Shown: positions 24,087 to 32,792 of the stretch, piece after piece
How positions within the stretch are numbered: the first letter of the stretch is position 1
Layout of the letters: each line of letters opens with the position of its first letter
Translations under genes and position numbers: made by a program
Origin: Selaginella moellendorffii
Lineage: Eukaryota; Streptophyta; Lycopodiopsida; Selaginellales; Selaginellaceae
Direction of reading: 5' to 3'
DNA length: 64,000 bases
Assembly: GCF_000143415.4 (NCBI RefSeq)
Contig: NW_003314282.1
Span: 319,101-383,100 of the forward strand
The notes under the pieces: model-generated
Told to the model about the DNA's origin: nothing
The model's database searches: none
What the model saw: the letters and a program-made list of their open reading frames with translations, nothing else

Positions 24087-26572
24087 ATGGAGTACAATGT
24101 AGTGCTGCTGGTGATCGTGGTGCTCCTCACTCTGCTCGTCTTCGCGATCAATATCTACATTCTCATCAGGTACCAGCATCCGGATGACTCGAATCAGGCA
24201 TATCTTCCCAAGATCATCGTCGTGATTGGGCTTAGCATTGCTCAACTCTCGATCCTGATGCTCCCGGCGGACGTCGCGAATCGCCATTCCTGCGAGAAGA
24301 ATCTCTACGTCGGGGCGTGTAAGCTCACTCTCCCGATGAAGCAGCTATGGTGGGCGGTTTACATCATCGACACTGTGCTTGTCTATCTCGTCATTCCCTT
24401 CGCGATCTTCTTCTACGAGGGCGATCAGGAGAAGTAATCTTCCATCTCTTTGTAGAACACTCGATCGACCGAGCTCCTCCTAGAGTTTCTTAAGTTCTTT
24501 CTATTCCTCCATGATCTCAAAAACTTTCTTTGTTCTTGGTGATTTCCAGGACTGTGACACAAAGGATAAAGAACGCTCTCTTGTGGGTGGTGATACTCCT
24601 CACTGTCTTTTGCCTCCTCCTTGGAATTCTCTATGGTAAGAAGCTCTTTTCTATCTTTCGTTCTTAAACTCTTTTTCTACGTGATTGCTTGAAGCTGTGA
24701 TCGGCTATGCCGATTTCACCGTGAGACGTCTTTCATCCACGACGTTGGCGTTCACCAATGATTTTAGCTCGCTCAATGCAAAGGCTCCGTGCTTGTTTCC
24801 GGCTGGTTTCTCATTGTCTTCGAATGTTACTCTCATGGTAAGTTCTTAGCGCTTTTCTCCTTGTTTTTTTTTTTTTTGTTTTTTTGTTTTTTTGTTTTTT
24901 TGCATTGATCTGGGCAATGTTTTATAATAGTGTGCAGCTTATACGTCTGGATCTCTGGTTAAAACTACGTGGTCTGTGCGTGCGCCCTTCCCGACTTACG
25001 TGATCGCGTTAAATACAATAATAGGATCAATACTCTTCACGGTAATGTCGTTTGTGTTCTATTTTCTAGAAGATGTGATTTTCTTCCTGCAGATGTTTGG
25101 CGGTGTTGGAATGGCAACATTACCACTGAGCCTCATATTTGCTTTCAAAAACAGGCCCAAGTGTGTTATTACTCGTGCTCAATACGTAAAGGTGTGTGTG
25201 TGTGATTTGTTCTCGTTTCTTGCAACTAATATCTTCAAGGTGATGGCTTTGCAGGAGGCGACTGATCTAGCCAAGCGCTCTAACGAGCTAAAAGCGGCGA
25301 CTTTGGGCCTCCAACGCGAAGAGAGAGGTGGGAAGAAAGGACGGAAGTTTCGAAAAAATGTGAAGAAAGTCCAGCAGGTCAGCACCACTGCGCACAGAAA
25401 CAAAAGCAAATGGTGGACGTGATCGTGTTGACAAACGCATATGTGTAGCTCGATTCAGGAGCTTGTCTTTTTGGAAGATGATGTTGAAGCTCTGAACGAG
25501 GCATTCCCACAGGGAGAGAAGGTACCGTTCTAGTTTACCATCTAAGTTTTTGTGCTGATTCTACTGCTGGTTTTCTCTCAGGCAGACACATCCTGGGCTC
25601 TTACGGTTCTCTTCTACCTAGCCAAGCTTGTTTTTGGCATTGTCGGGTAAGAAAGTCCTTTTAAGTCTTGAGAAAAAGATTCAGTCTTATTATTTCTCTT
25701 GTTGCAGTTTGGCTTTGTCTATAATTTGGCTTCTCCACATCATTGTTTTCATGCTTGTCAATCCTCCAGCTTTTCCGTTTCTGAACCAAGTCTTTATTCA
25801 GCTTGACAGTGCCTGGGGTACTTTCTGTTGATGCGATCTCTAGACCTGAATAGTTTCCTTCCTTTCAGGCTTGCTAGGAACTACCGCGTTTGCAATTTTT
25901 TGCTACTACCTCGTCATGTCTGTCATATCTGGAGAGATGCATCTGGGAATGAGGCTTCTTTTTCTTTCCATTCATCCAATGAAGTAAGCATTTTTTTAAA
26001 AAATGCATTTTCTAGAATGTAATGGTTTTTATTATGAAACTATAGGTACCAAGGCACGCTCATGAACTCGTTTCTTTTCAACGTGGCCATTATCCTTCTA
26101 TGTTCAACAAGGTATCGTAGTTTTAACATGGTTTTTAGCAAGCTCAAAACTGTTTGCAGCGTGATTCAATTCTGCACGAAAGCCTTTTCATTGTACGCCG
26201 AAGCTACTGCCGCTCAGGAAATATTTGGCCACTCGCTTGAGTCATTGAGAGGTTTGAAGTATCTCTTCATGTACGGCTTGCTTTGTTTCAGTTCCTGGCT
26301 TGTTTGTTTTGATCGATTAACTCGGCCTTCGTATGGCTGTTGCAGATTCAACGTTTTCCAAATAGCATTCATCGTGTTTGCGTTTTTGAGCTTCCTTTGC
26401 TACTGGACATGCGTAAGTTTTCCCTTGAACATTCCTGGGAACTATCTGACGAGCACGGGAATAAACTCAGGGTAAAAAGCGACAAAGGAAGACAAAGTTT
26501 ACTATCGAACGGGACAAGAAGGAAAAAGAGAAGAGGGACAAGAAGAAGAAGAAAAAGAAGGAAGAAGTGTGA
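24087..26572 (+). CDS. LMBR1/LIMR-family membrane protein (intact copy)
   Basis: Fourteen exons read as one frame: 24087-24433, 24550-24635, 24695-24837, 24931-25041, 25093-25191, 25255-25377, 25459-25521, 25582-25646, 25708-25817, 25869-25983, 26046-26111, 26160-26270, 26346-26412 and 26471-26572. The protein matches plant LMBR1-like proteins along its length, including [28 protein letters not shown], a charged loop ([20 protein letters not shown]), and [19 protein letters not shown]. It is a multi-pass membrane protein with a conserved lipocalin-receptor-type fold; its plant function is poorly known. The C-terminus is an unusual Lys/Glu-rich tail (near [10 protein letters not shown]) encoded by the last exon. 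Exon 12 uses the donor AT|GTACGG, chosen because it restores the family's spacing. Confidence 0.9.
24863..24902. repeat. Poly-T / T7G microsatellite in LMBR1 intron
   Basis: A run of T is followed by three T6-7G units within the third intron of the intact LMBR1-like gene. Copy A has no comparable tract at its matching intron. Confidence 0.8.
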
Positions 26573-26767
26573 GAACTACACACACGAGGTAACAAAACAC
26601 ATTCTTTACAACTCGCTGGGGTAATAACGTGAACAACACAGGGAAAATAGAAGCTTTCGGGATGAGCACAAATGGATGCAATCCATTGAGGGCTTTTGGG
26701 ATGAGTATAGAAGTTACTCAAAAGGCAAAGTTGGAAGGTTTACACGTTTCAACTGTGGCATCTGGCA

Positions 26768-26779
26768 GCGCGTATATAA
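26768..26779 (+). promoter_or_regulatory. TATA box of secreted-peptide gene
   Basis: GCGCGTATATAAGCC gives a strong plant TATA box about 110 bp upstream of the ATG at 26885, and about 200 bp downstream of the LMBR1-like stop. Confidence 0.65.
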
Positions 26780-26884
26780 GCCGAGGCAGGCACTGCAAGG
26801 CAAGGTATCTAGATCTCTTTCGTTTTTTCGCGTTCCTGGTTTCCACTCTAGTGTTTGCTCGATCGATTGATCGCTCTCTCGGCG

Positions 26885-27214
26885 ATGGCTACTGCGATCT
26901 CGCGCGCTCTTGTCATCGCGCTGCTGCTCGCGGCCGCGATGCTAATGGTCGTGGAAGGAAGTGCGAGGATGGCCGCCAAGAAGAATGCTGATCACGATGG
27001 AGATGACGACGATCGGGAGTGGGACGAAATCCATGCTCAGAATCGTCACGACGATGACGATCCCCACCACTACTACCGCCACCGCCACCGCTGCCACCAT
27101 GGTTACTGCCCGCACTATAGTTCTAGCGCTGAAACTGGCAAAGCTGGTGGAGCCGACGTTAACTCCAGTGGTGGTGACACCGCCGCGAAAGTCAACGCCG
27201 AGGGTGACAATTGA
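26885..27214 (+). CDS. Small secreted His/Asp-rich protein
   Basis: The predicted protein has 109 residues. It starts MATAISRALVIALLLAAAML, a typical signal peptide with a likely cleavage near VVEGSA-RM. The mature part is rich in Asp (DHDGDDDDREWDE) and His/Tyr (HHYYRHRHRCHHGYC), then Gly/Ser-rich to the stop. The clustered His and acidic residues suggest metal binding, or a role like plant cell-wall or stress peptides, but no family is recognised. An ATG 10 codons upstream (26855) is in frame; the one at 26885 was preferred because the signal peptide starts there. A decayed neighbour of the same layout follows at 27502. Confidence 0.7.
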   Translation: MATAISRALVIALLLAAAMLMVVEGSARMAAKKNADHDGDDDDREWDEIHAQNRHDDDDPHHYYRHRHRCHHGYCPHYSSSAETGKAGGADVNSSGGDTAAKVNAEGDN

Positions 27215-27501
27215 AAGTTACTCCGAAAAGTCAAGCCATGTACTGAGTTGTATATAGGGAAATAAACAATGAATAAAATCAACTGCGTTGCAATGTTTAT
27301 CTTTATGGCATCTTGCTGTCCAGCATTTTATGTCAAGTTGCAAGTTTTTACATCGCCATTGTAGTCCAAATATTTATGCCATTCGGACTCTCAATAAAAC
27401 CACAGATAAAAAAGAAGTTACAAGAGAGAACCACAGGAAAAGAAAAAAAAAAAACTCTCAAGAAGAGTGGAGAGAACCACAAGAAAATAAAATCGGGCTC
27501 A

Positions 27502-27860
27502 ATGACACTATCAATGGCAATTCCTAATTCTCGTGCTCTTCTCCTTGTGCTGATCACTGCTGCCATTTAATAGTGACAGGAACTGCGAGGATGGTAATCT
27601 TCAAGCTCAAGACCACCCACACCACCACCAACACGCTCTTGCATTGGATGATCTTAGTGAAGCTCAACACGACTATAACTACTACTACTACCACTAATTA
27701 TGGAGGTGACGCCACAGCCACGGCAGCTACTACCATGGTCCTGCAATAAGAACGCCAGCGTCCACGCCAGCGGTACCGGTGGTCAGGCAGTCAACTCCGG
27801 TCGCCCCAATGCCAATGGCGGCGAGCAAGTTGCGTTGCGGCTGGCAAAAGTCAAACGGCG
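27502..27860 (+). pseudogene. Decayed paralogue of the secreted His-rich peptide
   Basis: It opens with MTLSMAIPNSRALLLVLITA, a signal-peptide-like start, but stops after 22 codons (27568-27570). The following DNA keeps GGAACTGCGAGGATGG, close to the GGAAGTGCGAGGATGG of the intact gene, and His/Tyr-coding runs (CACACCACCACCAACACGC, then TAC/CAC repeats near 27680-27700). Several stops and frame changes interrupt it. An alternative splice that joins the pieces cannot be excluded. Confidence 0.5.
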
Positions 27861-28127
27861 GGCTAGTCACTTGGTTTTGACTGTGAAAATAAATAATTTC
27901 AGTTCCGCGTCCCATTTCTCGTGATAAACGAGCGCGCCTGGAAGGACGGGATATGCCACGTGGGCATATTCCTTGAGGAATATGCCCCAACATGCCAGGA
28001 ATAAAAGGCTTTAGTATTTTAGGGTGGTCCAAAAATTTGGGGCCTGGGCCTCTGGAGTGGCGAGAGGGCAGGATCGAGCGAGAGCGAGCGAGCGAACGAG
28101 CGAGAATAGAGGAGTATCGAGGGGAGA

Positions 28128-28561
28128 TGCCAATAGCGCAGCGATTGAGGATCACCAAGAGCGACACGAGCGATCAAATTGCCTTGTTTGATCATGGCGA
28201 TGGCGGCGACAACAGTGGTAGGAGGCGATCGTTCGATTACACAAGCCTCAGCGATCTCATGTCCAGCCGCGTAAAGAAGCAGCAATCCCAGCACCAATCT
28301 CTCAAGAATCCCAGCCCCTCTCCAAGGATTCCCATCAAGAACAGGCTAGTGGAGCAGGCCGCCAAGGCCTACCTCCGCCCATCGTCTCCACCGACAGCAA
28401 AAGCGAGGAACTCCGCCAAGTGCTCTCCCTCGAGCTGCGCCTGGCGGAGCTACATCAGGATCCCGTTTGATGCCTGCCGCGCGCTCTTCGTGTGGCTGGA
28501 TCTTCGCAATCTCTTCCGGCCTCTCAAGTGGCAAGCGTTTGCGACGACGAGGATGCGATGA
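28128..28561 (+). CDS. Hypothetical protein (possibly frameshifted or spliced)
   Basis: From ATG at 28128 the frame gives 144 residues beginning MPIAQRLRITKSDTSDQIAL, with a basic/Ser-rich middle (SSRVKKQQSQHQSL) and IPIKNRLVEQAAKAYLRP. After about 28380 another frame looks equally plausible (SEELRQVLSLELRLAELHQD), and a third frame continues with DDEDAMSLDRRRKSLIDPK to beyond 28600. This pattern suggests an intron or a frameshift that I could not place. The G-rich 5' flank with GAGCGAGCGAGCG repeats (28074-28105) looks like a 5' UTR. Family not recognised. Confidence 0.4.
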
Positions 28562-28964
28562 GTCTCGACCGACGGCGCAAGAGTTTGATCGATCCAAAGT
28601 CGTGGGCTCACGAGGAAACCGCAGTGGAGGAGTTTTCCATCCATAGCTCTCTCGCTCGGCGCCGTCGAGGAGAAGGCAAAAGGTTGTCGTGTACAAAAAG
28701 ACGTTTTCTCCTGTATAAATGGAAGCATTCATTAAATGATCACAGACTGTGTAGCGTGTTTTCTTTGCGGATCTGTTTCACGTACCTCTGAAGGAGTCAA
28801 TCGAAACTTCGCCAGAGCGTAAAAACCAAGTTTTTTCAGATCATCGCTGGAGAAGAAAGATCAAACTCTATAAACAAAAGAGCTTACACTCATTGGAGAT
28901 TCGCCTCAATGATCGCGCGCGCTGGAAAAACAATGGATTATACGACTTGTGGTAGCGTGAAAAC

Positions 28965-29249
28965 TTGGAATCCCTGTTTGATTCACGGCGAGGTGTCCAA
29001 AAATCTTCAAGGCCCCTGTCACACCACACGAAACATTCAAGTCAATGGGACCCAAGACAGTTTAACAAAGTGGCACACCTCCAAAGCTCTGGCGAGAGAC
29101 GACGAAACCATCAAATCGCCGCGCCGCTACTTGGCTGCTGCTTGCTCGCTTTGGCTGCTGCTGTTTTCCTTGCTGCCACTGCTTCCAGAATCCAGATCCA
29201 GACCAGGAACCTCGAATCCACAGCCAAATCTGTCCACCTCCACCCGTAG
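28965..29249 (+). CDS. Small ORF with one predicted membrane helix
   Basis: This 94-codon frame contains a hydrophobic segment (LLGCCLLALAAAVFLAATAS) preceded by basic residues, then a short tail. It could be a small membrane or signal-anchored protein. Overlapping frames on the other strand are long but of low complexity. Without a homologue it may be chance. Confidence 0.2.
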   Translation: MESLFDSRRGVQKSSRPLSHHTKHSSQWDPRQFNKVAHLQSSGERRRNHQIAAPLLGCCLLALAAAVFLAATASRIQIQTRNLESTAKSVHLHP

Positions 29250-29573
29250 CTCCATTAATTCGCTGCTGTCCTCTAGTCCCCCGAGAAACTCCCCGTGTTC
29301 TCTCTGCACGGGACGAGCTGTTTCGTGGCCGGTGTTCCTGCGGCCATGAAAGAATAAATAAAAAATACACTCCTATACGGCAACAGCGTTTTTGTTTGGA
29401 CTTCTCAGTTCTGGAAAACACTCCGGCTGCCTGGAACAAATGCGACGGTGCGTAAGTCACTGTTCGAAAAGGACTGCTGGTGCTCACCAGTGAGACCAAG
29501 ACGCCGCCGCAAAAATCCCACTGCAAGAGATGGTTGCTTGTTCCATCTCTTGGGCGAGCCTGAGTGTTCTTCT

Positions 29574-30291
29574 TTACTTACCTGATGTAAGCTGCGTGCT
29601 GTTCACTTGCTTGAATGCGACTTGCCGCGCCGCAATATGATTTGCGAGGACAATCACAACAAACCGCGAGCAGACTTCGGCCTCGCGAGATTTTTCTTGC
29701 CGGTCGCTTTCCTCTTTGGTAAAAGACCATTCCTCCGCAGGGACCCCTGAGAGAGAGAGACTTTCATGCGCCATCAACGTAACAAAAAGTCGAAAAACAT
29801 AACGTACCTTTAAGACCAGCCATAAGATTAGCATGGATAAGCGCATCCTCGGCCAAAACTCGCAAGCTTTCTCCTCAGTCCGGCAAGCTCTCGTGAAAAA
29901 ATCGATGCTCCAGACATCTTTTTGCCGCAAGTGTTGTATCTCCATGACTGAAATACATAAGTAGCAGTGGACTCCGAGTGAATGGACGAGAGAAACTCGT
30001 TCGTATAAGGTGCCTGCCAAGAGCTTCTTCTATCAGGTGAAGTTTTTGGATGAAATAAGTTACATACCTCTTCGTTGCCTGTTCTTCAGAAGTGTGGATC
30101 ATCCACACAAGAAAGCGGCCGATTCGCCCACACACCCCTGGATCATTGTGACAATGAGGAGAAAGTTCTAAGAGCATAGTTAACGGTGGCAGCATTCTTC
30201 TTTTGGCCGAGTTGTGAGCTCCTCTTCCCTGTAACTTGTGTAAAATGCGGCTGATCTTACGATCCCGGAGCCAGCGCCTCGCAAGAACCAT
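29574..30291 (-). CDS. Uncharacterised multi-exon gene divergent from LIP2
   Basis: The minus strand begins with ATG at 30291 (MVLARRWLRDRKISRILHKL) and continues through CHNDPGVCGRIGRFLVWMIH. A likely intron follows near 30069 (GTATGTAACT to a TGATAG acceptor at about 30030). Downstream pieces lie in overlapping frames at 29875-30030 and 29574-29860, so exon joins are uncertain. No family recognised. Its start codon lies 114 bp from that of LIP2, suggesting a shared promoter. Confidence 0.35.
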
Positions 30292-30405
30292 CAATCCCCT
30301 TCTTGGAGCTCGTGAAAATCAGCCCTCCATCGCAGTGAGCGATCAATCCACGCTCTGGCGCTATCTTTCTTCCTCAAACCCTAATCCAAATATTTTCCCT
30401 CTAGA

Positions 30406-31119
30406 ATGAGAACGCTCCAGGTCTTGCGGGCGGGGACGATACCCTACAATCGAGCTCTGGCACTTCAGCGCAATCTCCACGAGCAGCGGCGCAGTGGCGG
30501 CATCGATGACACGCTCGTCCTGGCGCAGCATCCTCCCACGATCACGCTCGGCCGCCATACCCTAAGCCGCCACAGCCTCTCCGACGCCATTCTCACGCCC
30601 CAATCCGAGCTCCAGCGCCTCCAGATCGAGGTCCACCAGACGCATCGCGGCGGCGATGCCACATTCCACGGCCCCGGCCAGCCGATTCTCTACCCTATCG
30701 TCTCGCTCCGGGCGCTGGGGATTGGAATCCGGCTCTTTGTCGAGCGGCTGGAAGATCTCATGCTGGAAGTGGCGAGGGATTACAAGCTCCAGGCCGGAAG
30801 AATCCCTTCCCAGACAGGCTGCTGGATCGATCAGCGACGGAAGATTGGCGCGCTGGGGATCAGCGCTCCCCAGGGCGTGACGATGCACGGCCTGGCATTC
30901 AATGCCAACACCGATCTGGATGGATTTAAGCACATCGTCCCGTGTGGAATCCTGGACAAGGAGGTCACGTCGCTCGCTCGAGAGCTCGGGCAGGAGAGAG
31001 TGGATGAAAAACTAGTGGAAGAACAGCTCCTCCAAAGCTTCGTTCGTCTTATGGGCTACGAGAGAGTGGTTTCTACTGAAAACCTTGGGGAAGGGATTCG
31101 AACCGGGGACGTCCTCTAG
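30406..31119 (+). CDS. LIP2: Octanoyltransferase (lipoyl(octanoyl) transferase, LipB type)
   Basis: It transfers octanoyl groups from acyl carrier protein to lipoyl domains, the first step of lipoate synthesis. The 237-residue intronless frame has all LipB hallmarks: RGGDATFHGPGQ at 81-92, KIGALGI at 146-152 with the active-site lysine, HGLAFN at 161-166, and the catalytic cysteine in PCGI at 179-182. The start MRTLQVLRAGTIPYNRALAL resembles the plant mitochondrial enzyme, which also lacks a long transit peptide, so mitochondrial location is inferred. It lies divergently to the unknown gene ending at 29574 and 46 bp before the next gene. Confidence 0.93.
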   Translation: MRTLQVLRAGTIPYNRALALQRNLHEQRRSGGIDDTLVLAQHPPTITLGRHTLSRHSLSDAILTPQSELQRLQIEVHQTHRGGDATFHGPGQPILYPIVSLRALGIGIRLFVERLEDLMLEVARDYKLQAGRIPSQTGCWIDQRRKIGALGISAPQGVTMHGLAFNANTDLDGFKHIVPCGILDKEVTSLARELGQERVDEKLVEEQLLQSFVRLMGYERVVSTENLGEGIRTGDVL

Positions 31120-31165
31120 CTTACATAAATTCCCGCCCATTTTTTGAAGCTAGGGTCGAGTTGCA

Positions 31166-32205
31166 ATGCCTGGCAAGGTTGTGAGAATGGCGCCGCGGCA
31201 GCGGAAGAGAGAGCGCACGCCGGGGGAAGCTCTCGTCGATCGATTCCTGGCGCTGTGCTCCTCGGAAGATCGAGGTAAACTGCTGTTCAAGTTCTTGGAG
31301 CTGGAGCTCGCGGATTCTCGCAAGGAGGCCCGGATTATCAAGCGACAGATCATCCGGATGGTCCGCGACAAGATCCCGTATGCTCTCTTGTGAATCTCCT
31401 CTTTCACGACTGAAATTTGGGGGTGTTTTGGCAGCAAGTCCTCGCATCTGGCACGACACAGGTATGATCTCCATTCTTTCTTTCTGGCGCCATGGCTAAC
31501 GGTGCGATCGTCAGGAAGAATGTACCCAAGGCATCGCCGGAGGAGATCATGAAGGCAAGAACGCGAGAGGAGGCGGAAACCATCGAGAACCCCGATTACC
31601 CCGACTGGTACTGTTTCAAACGATTTCATTGGGATGAAAACCTCTCCACTGCAGCCTTGATGACGAGGAGGACGCAAGGTTCGATGCCTGGTAAGACCGC
31701 GATTCGTAATAGGCAGACTATACAAATTTGATCCTTCTTTCTTTTTCCCTATATACTTTTCATTTGCTTGATCGATCAGCTATTGCCGTCTAAGCTGGAA
31801 AAGGCTGAGTGAGTTTGTCCGGCAAGAGAATCCAGAGCTCTACGGGAAACTCGATAAGGTGATACACGGAATGATAGGTGGCATGCCGGACAGCAACGAT
31901 TTGTACTACCACACCGAGTAAGGACTTTGCAATTTGATCAATTGTTCGATTCGAGCTCTTCATTTTGCAGCTTTTTTGAAGGACCAGAGGGACTGTACTC
32001 TGCCTACTGCTATCTTCACCTCATGTTTCACGGGTCACAGCAGCTGGAAGACCTTCGTCCGGCTCTGATGACGGCGTTGAGGAAAGATCTGCCAAACGGC
32101 AAGAACTTAACGGACAAAGGCGTGATGAAACTTTGCCTGCGTCGACTCAATGACCGCAATGCACTGATCTTCTCCGTCCGTCTGAACTCCAGTGACTCCC
32201 AATGA
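31166..32205 (+). CDS. Uncharacterised six-exon gene
   Basis: A consistent spliced frame uses exons 31166-31377, 31435-31461 (27 nt), 31515-31607, 31655-31690 (36 nt), 31780-31917 and 31971-32205. All junctions have GT-AG ends and introns of about 47-90 bp. The protein starts MPGKVVRMAPRQRKRERTPG, has a basic N-terminus, and later reads KASPEEIMKARTREEAETIE, LSWKRLSEFVRQENPELYGK and FFEGPEGLYSAYCYLHLMFH. It is probably soluble; no known domain was recognised. The two micro-exons are unusual. Alternative reading of the last exon into the following repeats is possible. Confidence 0.55.
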
Positions 32206-32269
32206 TCCCCGGGGTACGTTCTTACTTCCTTTGCCAGGAAGAAAAACTAATCGATTGTTTCTGCATCCT

Positions 32270-32475
32270 TCTCACAGGCCGAAAATCGAATGGATCCATC
32301 TGGAGGTAAGTTCTTCGCAATTAAACGAAGCTCATCGAATGCTTTGTATGGTTCTTCTCAGGCCGGGAATCGAAGTGGATCCATCTGGAGGTAAGTTCTT
32401 CGCGAAGCTCATCGATCTTTTTTCATGGTTCTTCTCAGGCCGGGAATCGAATTGATCCAGCTAGGTAGAGGTAAG
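32270..32475 (+). repeat. Triplicated exon-like motif
   Basis: Three tandem units each read CTCAGGCCGGGAATCGAA or close, then GATCCATCTGGAG (third unit GATCCAGCTAGG), then GTAAGTTCT. Each unit therefore looks like acceptor, about 30-bp exon, donor. They lie near 32276, 32360 and 32438, with spacers sharing AAACGAAGCTC. They sit just after the stop of the six-exon gene. Confidence 0.7.
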
Positions 32476-32792
32476 TTCTGTGCAATTAAACGAAGCTCGT
32501 CGGCTCACTTTTGCTTTCCCAGGGATTAATTTTCCAGTGTTTGCCACGTCATCTTGTTCTCTCTGCCACGTGGTTTCTCGCGCATGCACATATAGCGAAG
32601 TTTTAAAGCCCTAATAGATTCTTGAGGTTTTGGCTATGGCGACGGGATTCCTGGAATGTAGGTACTGCTGAGGATGCGCGCGTCTGCTGAGGGTGATTCC
32701 ATCAACTGCTAGCTTTTCCTCTGATCGTTCTCGCGGAGGTAAAAGTTTTCTCTCCTCTTCTTCTTGCGATTTAATTCTGGGTGCTTTCCAGG

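Larger units (their letters stand above)
17123..26070. repeat. Segmental array copy C (most complete)
   Basis: This copy carries the left shoulder repeat, 3' flank, the 4-exon gene (frameshifted), decayed segments, LTR-like insertions at 20205-20600, and full NUP85 and LMBR1-like genes. It is probably closest to the ancestral block layout for NUP85/LMBR1, because copies A and B can be derived from it by deletions. Confidence 0.8.

Noticed and set aside
30562-30933. Minus-strand ORFs under LIP2
   Set aside because: Antisense to a complete LipB protein with all catalytic motifs.
31083-31117. tRNA-like GGATTCGAACCGGGG within the LIP2 3' end
   Set aside because: The flanking bases do not form a T-stem and no other tRNA arms are found; it is coding sequence for the LipB C-terminus.
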